Positions 19,396-26,801 of a stretch of 64,000 nt of DNA are shown one piece after another. How positions within the stretch are numbered: the stretch's first letter is position 1; every line of letters starts with the position of its first letter. The position numbers and the translations under genes were made by a program. This DNA comes from Pseudomonas sp. 7SR1. GTDB taxonomy: Bacteria > Pseudomonadota > Gammaproteobacteria > Pseudomonadales > Pseudomonadaceae. Location: NCBI RefSeq assembly GCF_900156465.1, contig NZ_LT707064.1, positions 3,921,001-3,985,000 on the forward strand, read 5' to 3'. The notes beneath the pieces were generated by a model, which was given only the letters and a program-made list of their open reading frames with translations, was not told the DNA's origin and searched no databases.

Positions 19396-20781
19396 CTACA
19401 GCAGCGTCGCTCGGCAATCGAGCGCCAGGCGGGCTCCGCCCTGTTCGCTGCTGTCCACCTCAAGTGTAAATCCGTGCAGATTGACAATCGCCGCCACGAT
19501 GGACAGGCCCAGGCCGAATCCACCGTGCTGGCTGCTGCCCTCTGCGCGATAGAAACGCCGGAACACGGCCTTGCGTTCCGCCTCCGGGATGCCGGGGCCG
19601 GAGTCGAGTACTTCGATGCGCGTGCTGTCGCCCTGGTCCACGCCCCGCAGGACGACCTCGCCTCCCGGCGGTGTGAACTTGATGGAATTGCTCAGCAGGT
19701 TCGACACGGCTTCGAACAGCAGCGCCCGGTCGCCATTGAGCAGGGGCAAGGTCTCGGGCACGTCGAGGCGGAAGGTCAGTTCGCGTTCTTCGGCCAGGGG
19801 CAGGTAGAAGTCGTGCAGTTCCTGCAAGAGTTGCAACGGGTCCAGGCGCACGAAACCCGAACGGCGCTGCTGGTCTTCCAGTTCGGAGATCCGCAGCAGC
19901 CCGCGAAACCGAGCCATCAGGGTATCCGTCTCGGCAATCACCTGATCCATCTGCAAGGCTTCGGGCGAGCCCTCTGCCGCTTCCTGCTGGATCCGGTAAA
20001 GCTGGGCGCGCAAGCGGGTGAGGGGCGTGCGCAGGTCGTGGGCGATGTTGTCGCACACGCCCTTGACCTCGTTCATCAGGCGCTCGATGCGATCGAGCAT
20101 GGCGTTGACGATCGCCGCCAGCATGTCCAGTTCGTCGCGGCGGCTCGACAGTGGCAGGCGATGGGTGAGGTCGCCGGCCACGATGGCCTCGGCGCTGGCC
20201 TGCAGTTTGCGGATGCGCTGCAGTGGTCGGCGGCGCAGCAGATGCCAACCGGCGAGGCCCGGCAGGATGGTCAGCGACACGCCCCAGAACAATGCCCGCA
20301 GGATGATGTGCGTGACGGCGAAGAGCGAACCGTTGTCCCGTGCCAACACCAGCCAGCGTCCGTCCTGGGTCCGGGTCGCCACCGCATCGCAACTGTCCGA
20401 GGGCACGCCGGGGGCGTCGGAGTCGACGCAGCCGCCCAGCATGTGGATCTTGCCGTCCAGCGGCAGGTCGGCCGGAATCCGCTGGATCGGCCCGCTCAGG
20501 TGCCGCAGTTGCGGATCGAACAGGCCATAGGCATCGACCCCGCGCTCGTCCAGGGTCAGGCTGGCCATGAGCGCGTCCTCCAGCTGGTCGGCATGGATGC
20601 GGGCAAACAGGTGCTGGCGCTGCATCAGGGAGTGTTTGGCCAGGCTGTCGAGGTAGCCGAATACTTCGTAATACATCACCCCCATCAACAGAGCGCTCCA
20701 GATCACGAACAGCGCGCTGTACAGCGCCAGCAGGCGGCTGCTGGAGGAGCGCCAGCCCTTAGCGGGGTTCAGCAATGACAT
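19396..20781 (-). CDS. Two-component sensor histidine kinase
   Basis: A 461-residue inner-membrane kinase. It has TM1 at about 17-38, a periplasmic sensor domain of about 115 residues with cysteines in GGCVD and SCDAV (C118, C131) that may form a disulfide, and TM2 at about 157-180. A HAMP domain (181-233), HisKA with phospho-accepting H248 in NIAHDLRTPLTRLR and an HATPase domain (NLLSNSIKF, DSGPGIP, GFGLGLSIV) follow. Its start overlaps the 3' end of the response-regulator gene by 23 bases, so the two are co-translated. The stimulus is unknown. Confidence 0.88.
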   Translation of the reverse strand: MSLLNPAKGWRSSSSRLLALYSALFVIWSALLMGVMYYEVFGYLDSLAKHSLMQRQHLFARIHADQLEDALMASLTLDERGVDAYGLFDPQLRHLSGPIQRIPADLPLDGKIHMLGGCVDSDAPGVPSDSCDAVATRTQDGRWLVLARDNGSLFAVTHIILRALFWGVSLTILPGLAGWHLLRRRPLQRIRKLQASAEAIVAGDLTHRLPLSSRRDELDMLAAIVNAMLDRIERLMNEVKGVCDNIAHDLRTPLTRLRAQLYRIQQEAAEGSPEALQMDQVIAETDTLMARFRGLLRISELEDQQRRSGFVRLDPLQLLQELHDFYLPLAEERELTFRLDVPETLPLLNGDRALLFEAVSNLLSNSIKFTPPGGEVVLRGVDQGDSTRIEVLDSGPGIPEAERKAVFRRFYRAEGSSQHGGFGLGLSIVAAIVNLHGFTLEVDSSEQGGARLALDCRATLL

Positions 20782-21442
20782 AGCCGGAACCTCGCACGGT
20801 GCGAATCAGGGGTTCCAGGCCCGGCGGGTCGATCTTCTTGCGCAGACGACCAATGTGCACGTCGATCAGGTTGGTGCCGGGGTCGAAGTGATAGCCCCAG
20901 ACTTCCTCGAAAATCATCATGCGCGAAAGGATCTGTCCGCTGTTGCGCATCAGGAATTCCAGCAACTTGTACTCGGTGGGCAACAGGCTGAGCAGTTGCC
21001 CGTTGCGGCTGGCCTCGCGGCTGATCAGGTTCAGTTCCAGGTCGGCGACCCGAAGGGCGGTTTGCGTTTCCTGGGCGCCGTTGTTGCGGCGCAGCAACAC
21101 TTCGACACGAGCCGCCATCTCGTCGGTAGCGAAGGGCTTGGTCAGGTAGTCGTCGCCGCCGGCCCGGAGACCGCGTACCCGTTCATCCACATCGGACAGG
21201 GCGCTGATCATCAGGATCGGCGTCGCCACGCCCATGTTGCGCAGTGTGGTGACGATCACCAGGCCGTCGAGCTCGGGCAGCATGCGGTCGAGGGTAATCA
21301 AGTCGTAATCGCCGCTCACCGCGCGTTCCAGACCTTCGCGGCCATTGTCGACCCAGTCGACGCTCAGGCCGTTGCGGGTCAGCTCGGCGACGATCTCACG
21401 GGCGGTCACGGCGTCGTCTTCGATGGTCAGGATGCGGTTCAT
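20759..21442 (-). CDS. OmpR/PhoB-family response regulator
   Basis: A 227-residue regulator. The receiver domain has acidic residues D9 and D10, the phosphorylated D52 in ITLDRMLPELDG, and K102 in LTKPF. A winged-helix DNA-binding domain ends in NLIDVHIGRLRKKIDPPG...IRTVRGSGYVI. The ATG at 21442 (MNRILTIEDD) is the family start; the frame continues open to 21682 without support. It is the partner of the overlapping sensor kinase and is divergent from hcnABC. There is no direct evidence that it regulates hcn. Confidence 0.9.
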   Translation of the reverse strand: MNRILTIEDDAVTAREIVAELTRNGLSVDWVDNGREGLERAVSGDYDLITLDRMLPELDGLVIVTTLRNMGVATPILMISALSDVDERVRGLRAGGDDYLTKPFATDEMAARVEVLLRRNNGAQETQTALRVADLELNLISREASRNGQLLSLLPTEYKLLEFLMRNSGQILSRMMIFEEVWGYHFDPGTNLIDVHIGRLRKKIDPPGLEPLIRTVRGSGYVIAEPR

Positions 21443-21735
21443 GGGCGGTACCGGGTTGAGAAATTGATGCCATTGCGCGGCATTCTGCCAAAGATTACCT
21501 GTCGGCTTTCTGAAAAAAAGTTCATCGAAGCCGCCAGCGATTTCCCTGGCCTGGATCAACACTTGGTCACAAATTATCCCTAACATGCGTTTCGCCCGCA
21601 CTATCATGTGGCATCGATTGCCCCGCCTTGGCGCGCTCGCGCTGACGCAGGCACCGACGCAACCGGTGATGGTGTGCTGCAAGGAGCCGAGACCTCACTG
21701 GTCCTTCAATAAAAGCATCAAGGAAGAGCAGCATC
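21443..21735. promoter_or_regulatory. hcnA promoter and leader
   Basis: This spacer of 293 bases holds the promoters of the response-regulator gene and hcnABC. CTGGCCTGGATCAA at 21546-21559 resembles an ANR/FNR box (TTGAT-N4-ATCAA): the right half is perfect, the left half weak. The leader has two GGA-containing sites, CAAGGAG at about 21680 and CAAGGAAG just before the ATG. These could bind RsmA/RsmE, as is known for hcnA in other pseudomonads. Both assignments are inference from motif and precedent. Confidence 0.45.
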
Positions 21736-22059
21736 ATGCAGTCTCAAGACCTTCTACGCCGAAAATTCGACATCCAGCCCCTGGCCAGGGCCGACATGAC
21801 GGTGTGCCTGGACGGGCGGATCGTCGACGCCGCCCACGGCGAAACCGTTCTTACCGTCATCCAGTCCCTGGGCCAGCGCCAGGTGGCCCGCAACGATCAC
21901 CAGCAGATCAGCGGCGCGTATTGCGGCATGGGCGTGTGCCATTGCTGCCTCGTCAAGATCGATGGGCGTCACAAGCGCCGCGCCTGCCAGACCCGGGTGC
22001 GTCCCGGCATGCAGATCGAGACCCGGGCCAACCGCATCGCCGAAACGGAGGCGCCATGA
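21736..22059 (+). CDS. hcnA: Hydrogen cyanide synthase subunit HcnA
   Basis: The small 2Fe-2S subunit of the membrane-associated HCN synthase, which oxidises glycine to HCN and CO2. The 107-residue protein has the ferredoxin-like cysteine cluster C63-x4-C68-x2-C71 and C84 (AYCGMGVCHCC...RRACQ). These segments match HcnA proteins of Pseudomonas. Its stop overlaps the hcnB start (ATGA), indicating coupling. Expression is expected under low oxygen through ANR and at high cell density through the Gac/Rsm cascade. Confidence 0.9.
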   Translation: MQSQDLLRRKFDIQPLARADMTVCLDGRIVDAAHGETVLTVIQSLGQRQVARNDHQQISGAYCGMGVCHCCLVKIDGRHKRRACQTRVRPGMQIETRANRIAETEAP

Positions 22060-23465
22060 GCCTCGATCCGGTGATTGTCGGCGGTGGGCCGGCGGGCATG
22101 GCCGCAGCCATCGAGCTGGCGGCCCATGGGGTGCGCAGCACTTTGCTCGAAGAGGCGCCGCGCCTGGGTGGCGTGGTCTATCGTGGGCCGTTGCGCGACG
22201 GTGTGAGCCTGGACTACCTGGGTTCCCGCTATAGCCAGGCCCTGAACAGGCTTCACGGTGAGTTTCGCCAGTACGCCGGGCTGATCGACGTTCGGCTCGA
22301 CAGCCGCGTCGTCGGAGCCGAAGGGTTCCGGGCGCTGATGCTGCTGGATGCCGACGAGCGTTTGCGGGAAGTCGCCTATTCCCATCTGGTATTGGCGGCC
22401 GGTTGCCATGAGCGCAGCGTGCCGTTTCCCGGCTGGACGCTTGCCGGGGTGATGATGCTGGGTGGGTTGCAGCTACAGATCAAGAGCGGGGTGGTCAAGC
22501 CGCCCAGTCCGGTGGTGATCGCGGGCACCGGCCCGCTGCTGCCCCTGGTGGCCTGCCAGCTGCATGCTTCAGGCGTGGCCGTGGCCGGCGTGTACGAGGC
22601 GTGCGCATTGGGCAGGATCGCCAAGGAAAGCCTGGCCTTGCTGAACAAGCCACAGCTGTTTCTCGACGGCCTGAGCATGCTGGGCTATCTCAAGCTGCAC
22701 GGCATTGCGGTGCGTTATGGCTGGGGCGTGGTGCGGGCCGATGGCGACGGTGAGCTGAGCTGTGTCACCGTCGCGCCTTATTCCAGCGACTGGGAGCCGG
22801 ACCTGGCCCGTGCCGAACAAGTGCCGGCCCAGACCCTGGCGGTCGGCTACGGCTTCATTCCACGCACCCAGTTGAGCCAGCAGATGGGCCTGGAGCATGG
22901 CTTCAGCGACGACGGCTACCTCAGGGCGGTGTCCGATGCCTGGCAGCAAAGCAGCGAGGCCCATATCCACCTGGCTGGCGACATGGGCGGGATCCGTGGC
23001 GGTGAAGCGGCCATGCTGAGCGGGCGCATCGCCGCGCTATCGATCCTGATGCAAGGCAATGTGCTCGACCCTCGTACCGCCCTTGAGCGCCGCGAGCGCT
23101 ACCAGGCGCAACTGGACCGCATCGTGAGCTTCCGCGCCGCCGTGGACCGATACACTCGCCGCGGTGCCGGGCAAATCGCGCTGCCCGCCGCCGATACGGT
23201 GATCTGCCGCTGCGAGCACGCCACCCGCGCTGATATCGACCGGGCCCTGGAGCAGGGCGTGCAGGACATGGCCAGCCTGAAAATGCGCACCCGGGTGAGC
23301 ATGGGCGACTGCCAGGGGCGGATGTGCGTCGGCTATTGCAGCGACCGGCTGCGCGAAGCCACCGGACGTGGGGATGTGGGCTGGTTGCGACCGCGCTTCC
23401 CCATCGACCCGGTGCCCTTTTCAGCGTTCCAGAACGTAGGCCAGGAGGGCGTACGGCATGACTGA
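22056..23465 (+). CDS. hcnB: Hydrogen cyanide synthase subunit HcnB
   Basis: The 469-residue FAD-linked subunit. It has an N-terminal VIVGGGPAGMAAAIELA dinucleotide fold, HLAGDMGGIRGGEAAMLSGRIAA as the second flavin motif, and a C-terminal BFD-like cysteine domain (CRCEHATRADIDRALEQGV...DCQGRMCVGYC) that may bind an iron-sulfur cluster. This layout matches the HcnB I know from Pseudomonas and resembles octopine/nopaline oxidase alpha subunits. The start is the ATG at 22056, inside the hcnA stop region. The 3' end overlaps hcnC by 8 bases. Confidence 0.92.
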   Translation: MSLDPVIVGGGPAGMAAAIELAAHGVRSTLLEEAPRLGGVVYRGPLRDGVSLDYLGSRYSQALNRLHGEFRQYAGLIDVRLDSRVVGAEGFRALMLLDADERLREVAYSHLVLAAGCHERSVPFPGWTLAGVMMLGGLQLQIKSGVVKPPSPVVIAGTGPLLPLVACQLHASGVAVAGVYEACALGRIAKESLALLNKPQLFLDGLSMLGYLKLHGIAVRYGWGVVRADGDGELSCVTVAPYSSDWEPDLARAEQVPAQTLAVGYGFIPRTQLSQQMGLEHGFSDDGYLRAVSDAWQQSSEAHIHLAGDMGGIRGGEAAMLSGRIAALSILMQGNVLDPRTALERRERYQAQLDRIVSFRAAVDRYTRRGAGQIALPAADTVICRCEHATRADIDRALEQGVQDMASLKMRTRVSMGDCQGRMCVGYCSDRLREATGRGDVGWLRPRFPIDPVPFSAFQNVGQEGVRHD

Positions 23466-24735
23466 GTATCAGAGCCTGAAGGATTACGACGTGGTCATCG
23501 CCGGTGGCGGTGTGATCGGGGCTTCGTGTGCCTATCAGTTGTCCAAGCGCAAGCATTTGAAGATCGCGCTGATCGATGCCAAGCGCCCGGGCAATGCCAC
23601 CCGGGCTTCCGCGGGAGGCCTGTGGGCCATCGGCGAGTCCGTGGGGCTGGGGTGCGGGGTGATTTTCTTTCGCATGATGTCGGCCAACCGCAAGCGCCAG
23701 GCCCAGGGCGCCGCCGTGGCGGTGGACGCCAGTACGCCGCACATCCTGCCGCAATCGTTCTTCGACTTCGCCTTGCAGTCCAACGCCTTGTATCCGCAAT
23801 TGCACCGGGAGTTGATGGACAACCACGGCATGGATTTCAAGTTCGAGGAGACCGGGCTCAAATTCGTGATCTATGACGATGAGGACCGCTTGTACGCCGA
23901 GCATATCGTCGCCTGCATCCCGCACCTGGCGGACCAGGTCCGCTGGCTCGACCAGGCCGCCCTGCGCGAGGCCGAGCCGAATGTCAGCCACGAGGCCCGG
24001 GGAGCGCTGGAGTTCCTGTGCGATCATCAGGTCAGTCCGTTCCGCCTGGCGGACGCCTATACCGAAGGCGCTCGACAGAACGGCGTCGACCTGTTCTTCA
24101 ACACCAACGTCACCGAGGTCCTGCGCAAGGGCACGCGGGTCACCGGGGTGAAGACCGCCGAGGCGGGCACCTTCAATTGCCGGACCCTGATTAACGCCGC
24201 CGGTGCCTGGGCGGCGGACCTGAGTGAGCAGGCCACCGGCGTGCGGATTCCGGTCAAGCCGGTCAAGGGCCAGATCCTGTTGACCGAACGCATGCCGAAG
24301 ATCCTCAAGGGCTGCCTGACCACCAGCGATTGTTATGTGGCCCAGAAGGACAACGGCGAAATCCTGATTGGCAGCACCACCGAAGACAAAGGCTTTGACG
24401 TGACCACCACGTACCCGGAAATCGAGGGGTTGGTCCAGGGTGCAGTGCGGTGCATCCCGCAATTGGCCGACATCAACCTGAAGCGGACCTGGGCCGGCCT
24501 GCGCCCTGGATCTCCCGACGAGTTGCCGATCCTGGGGCCGATGCGGGGCGTGGAAGGCTACCTCAATGCCTGCGGGCATTTCCGCACCGGCATCCTGACC
24601 TCGGCCATCACCGGGGTATTGCTGGACAAATTGGTGAACGACGAGCCGTTGCCACTGGACATCACGCCGTTCCTGGCGGATCGGTTCGAGGTGGCACCAG
24701 CGTTCGTGGAGCCGAAGGAAGTGGAACCGGCCTGA
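23458..24735 (+). CDS. hcnC: Hydrogen cyanide synthase subunit HcnC
   Basis: The 425-residue FAD-dependent amine-oxidase-type subunit that probably oxidises glycine. It has the N-terminal VVIAGGGVIGASCAYQLSKR flavin motif, NATRASAGGLWAIGESVGLGCG and a C-terminal RTWAGLRPGSPDELPILG / NACGHFRTGILTSAITG segment. These are near-identical in my memory to HcnC of plant-associated Pseudomonas. It completes an intact hcnABC set without frameshifts and is followed by a REPIN. Confidence 0.93.
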   Translation: MTEYQSLKDYDVVIAGGGVIGASCAYQLSKRKHLKIALIDAKRPGNATRASAGGLWAIGESVGLGCGVIFFRMMSANRKRQAQGAAVAVDASTPHILPQSFFDFALQSNALYPQLHRELMDNHGMDFKFEETGLKFVIYDDEDRLYAEHIVACIPHLADQVRWLDQAALREAEPNVSHEARGALEFLCDHQVSPFRLADAYTEGARQNGVDLFFNTNVTEVLRKGTRVTGVKTAEAGTFNCRTLINAAGAWAADLSEQATGVRIPVKPVKGQILLTERMPKILKGCLTTSDCYVAQKDNGEILIGSTTEDKGFDVTTTYPEIEGLVQGAVRCIPQLADINLKRTWAGLRPGSPDELPILGPMRGVEGYLNACGHFRTGILTSAITGVLLDKLVNDEPLPLDITPFLADRFEVAPAFVEPKEVEPA

Positions 24736-24792
24736 GCAAATCCTGTTTGGGATCTGTGGCGAATACCTATCCCGCCGTCACCCGAAAACAAA

Positions 24793-24884
24793 CTGTGGGA
24801 GCGAGCTTGCTCGCGATAGCGTAAGGTCAGTCAGCATCCATGTTGGCTGGTACCCCGCCATCGCGAGCAAGCTCGTTCCCACAG
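24793..24884. repeat. REPIN (paired REP elements)
   Basis: Two REP sequences in inverted orientation: TGTGGGAGCGAGCTTGCTCGC at the left and GCGAGCAAGCTCGTTCCCACA at the right, with a variable centre containing GATAGC...GCCATC. Similar pairs occur at 34531-34622, 56593-56683 and 59196-59290. It lies between the convergent hcnC and GST genes. Confidence 0.85.
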
Positions 24885-24929
24885 GGATCCGGGGTGAATC
24901 AGAATCCTGCGCTCGACCGCCATCGCCGG

Positions 24930-25541
24930 TTATTCCATCGGCGTGCTGACAAACGCCTCCAACCCTTCGGCATAGGCGGTGAACGCGCTGATCGAAGGAA
25001 AGGACTTGCCCTGCACCTGATCCGGTACCACCAGGTTGGTGAAGCTCCAGGCCACTGCCAGGGTGATGCCTGCCTGATCGAGTGAGCCGTCGGTGACCAG
25101 GGGCTGTTTCACCAGTTCCTGTTCGAGCATGCCATAGGCCGCCGCCAGTTGGCCTTCAACGCGTTCGACCCAGGGGGCGTGTTGGATTTCTGTCGGCCGC
25201 AGGTTGCGTTCGTAGTAGATCTGCACCGACTTCTCGCACGCCGCCAGGGCCAGGCCGATAAGGCGCAGGGTGCGCAGCCGTTGCCCGCTGTCGACCGGCA
25301 TCAGGCTTTTGCCCGGGGTGGCCAAGACCTCGAGGTGGTCGATGATCAACGTGGAGTCCATCAGCACCGCGCCATCGTCGAGCACCAGGGTCGGCGCCTT
25401 GACCACCGGGTTGATGCGCTGGAACTGTTCGAACTGCCTGAACACCGAAATCGATTCATGTTCCAGGGCAATGTCCAGGCATTTGGCGGAAATGGCGACG
25501 CGTCGTACGTATGGCGAGTCCAGCATGCCGATCAGTTTCAT
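24930..25541 (-). CDS. Glutathione S-transferase family protein
   Basis: A 203-residue GST. It has an N-terminal thioredoxin-like domain (MKLIGMLDSPYVRRVAISAK, with S9 and R13-R14 near the glutathione site; KAPTLVLDDGAVLMDSTLI carries the cis-proline and DS motif) and an all-helical C-terminal domain. The ATG at 25541 follows a GAAGGA box. It starts 34 bases after the iolR stop in the same direction, so the two may share a transcript. The substrate is unknown. Confidence 0.85.
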   Translation of the reverse strand: MKLIGMLDSPYVRRVAISAKCLDIALEHESISVFRQFEQFQRINPVVKAPTLVLDDGAVLMDSTLIIDHLEVLATPGKSLMPVDSGQRLRTLRLIGLALAACEKSVQIYYERNLRPTEIQHAPWVERVEGQLAAAYGMLEQELVKQPLVTDGSLDQAGITLAVAWSFTNLVVPDQVQGKSFPSISAFTAYAEGLEAFVSTPME

Positions 25542-25575
25542 GGTGCTTCCTTCTGTGGTTGGACGGTCCGGGTTT

Positions 25576-26490
25576 CTAGTCCTCGAATCCTGCCTGTTCG
25601 TGGATTTCATCGACCTTGAGCTCCAGCCGGTAGGCCACGGCAATGAACAATGCCTGGCACAGGCAAAGGGTAGCGCTCAGGGAGCGAAACGCGAACGAGC
25701 TGCCTTCGTTTACCAGCAACACCGTATTGGCCCGTTTGGCCAGGGGCGACAGGTTGCTGTCGGTGATGATCAGGGTCTTGGCCTGGTGATGCTGGGCGAT
25801 GCGCAGGCAATGCTGGGTTTCCTTGCCGTACGGGGTGAAGCTGATGGCGATCACCAGGTCGTTGGCCCGGACGCTGCGCATCTGCTCGCGATAGCTGCCA
25901 CCGAGCCCGGACACCAGGTGAATGCGCTTGTTGGTGTGTTGCAGGTTGTACACCAGGTAATCGGCTACCGCGAAGGAACGCCGGACGCCCACCACATAGA
26001 TATTGTCGGCATTGACCACCAGGTCCACGGCCTTGTCGAACGCCTGGTCGTCCAGTTCCAGCCCCAATCGCTCGATGCCCGAGAGTGTGGCGTTGATGCA
26101 TTCGCGCGCCAGGTCGCCGCCGCAGGCCTTCTGGGATTTGTTGGCGATCATGCTGCGAATGCGCTGCTGGTAGTTCTGTACCGGCGTGGTCTTGTGGGTG
26201 TAGGCCTCCCGGAACAGCGCCTGCATTTCACTGAACCCGCTGAAACCGAAGCGTTGGGAAAAACGCACGATGGCCGACGGATGCACTTCGCATTCGCGAG
26301 CGATATCACTGATACGGTCGACCATGATGCGGTCGCTTTGCTGGCTCATGTAGCTGGCGATGCGTTTGAGCTGGCGCGGCAGGCTTTCATATTCCTCGGT
26401 GATCAGTTGCAACAGGCGTTCGGCATTGATCGGTGGGGTTGCGAGGGCGGACGCGCGCTCGGACGGCTCCGGCAGATCGGGGCGGGTCAT
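25576..26490 (-). CDS. iolR: RpiR/MurR-family regulator of inositol catabolism
   Basis: A 304-residue regulator with an N-terminal RpiR helix-turn-helix (about 30-105: ITEEYESLPRQLKRIASYMS...SDIARECEVHPSAIVRFSQRFGF) and a C-terminal SIS sugar-phosphate-binding domain (about 150-280: ADNIYVVGVRRSFAVADYLV). It is divergent from iolC, and a TGGAA-N6-TTCCA palindrome lies in the shared spacer. RpiR-type IolR of Sinorhizobium represses iol genes through a GGAA-N6-TTCC operator and responds to an inositol intermediate. The same role is inferred here. Confidence 0.85.
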   Translation of the reverse strand: MTRPDLPEPSERASALATPPINAERLLQLITEEYESLPRQLKRIASYMSQQSDRIMVDRISDIARECEVHPSAIVRFSQRFGFSGFSEMQALFREAYTHKTTPVQNYQQRIRSMIANKSQKACGGDLARECINATLSGIERLGLELDDQAFDKAVDLVVNADNIYVVGVRRSFAVADYLVYNLQHTNKRIHLVSGLGGSYREQMRSVRANDLVIAISFTPYGKETQHCLRIAQHHQAKTLIITDSNLSPLAKRANTVLLVNEGSSFAFRSLSATLCLCQALFIAVAYRLELKVDEIHEQAGFED

Positions 26491-26801
26491 AGAAAATCCT
26501 TCTGGCTTGTTCTTATAGGGCGGTCCGATAACGTCCCGGCCCTCGACAACAGGTTGGCTGGTCGCAGTCTACAGCGTAGGCGCAAGGAAAATAATGAGCG
26601 CGGCAGGCGACGTGACCTGCTGAAACGATGCACTGCGCCTGTCGCGGTTCCGAGCACAGGGTATTGGAAAAAATATTCCACGTAAAAAATTTATAGAATA
26701 ATTATTGATATTTGCCCGTGGCTCGTTTTAGTCTGCATCCACCAACGCGTTGGCACCGCTCCGGCGGCGAACGCAGGCTGATAAAAATAACAGGAGCCAG
26801 C
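26491..26801. promoter_or_regulatory. iolR-iolC divergent promoter region
   Basis: 311 bases, with an AT-rich core at 26660-26715. It contains the palindrome TGGAAAAAATATTCCA (26665-26680) and a weaker related sequence, AGAATAATTATT, near 26695. The iolC ribosome-binding site is CAGGAG at about 26791. Confidence 0.65.
26665..26680. promoter_or_regulatory. Candidate IolR operator, iolR-iolC spacer
   Basis: TGGAAAAAATATTCCA has perfect 5-base arms around a 6-base centre. It matches the GGAA-N6-TTCC pattern described for RpiR-type IolR in Sinorhizobium. Near-identical sites lie upstream of the inositol ABC transporter (35728) and the distant Gfo/Idh gene (56526, 56555). Confidence 0.7.

Noticed and set aside
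21585..22055. Extension of hcnB upstream to 21585
   Set aside because: This part runs through the hcnA gene in another frame; the ATG at 22056 overlapping the hcnA stop is the family start.
24793..24884. Could the repeated palindromes be CRISPR or transposon ends
   Set aside because: They are isolated inverted pairs in separate intergenic regions, without regular spacers, cas genes or target duplications. They fit the REPIN pattern.
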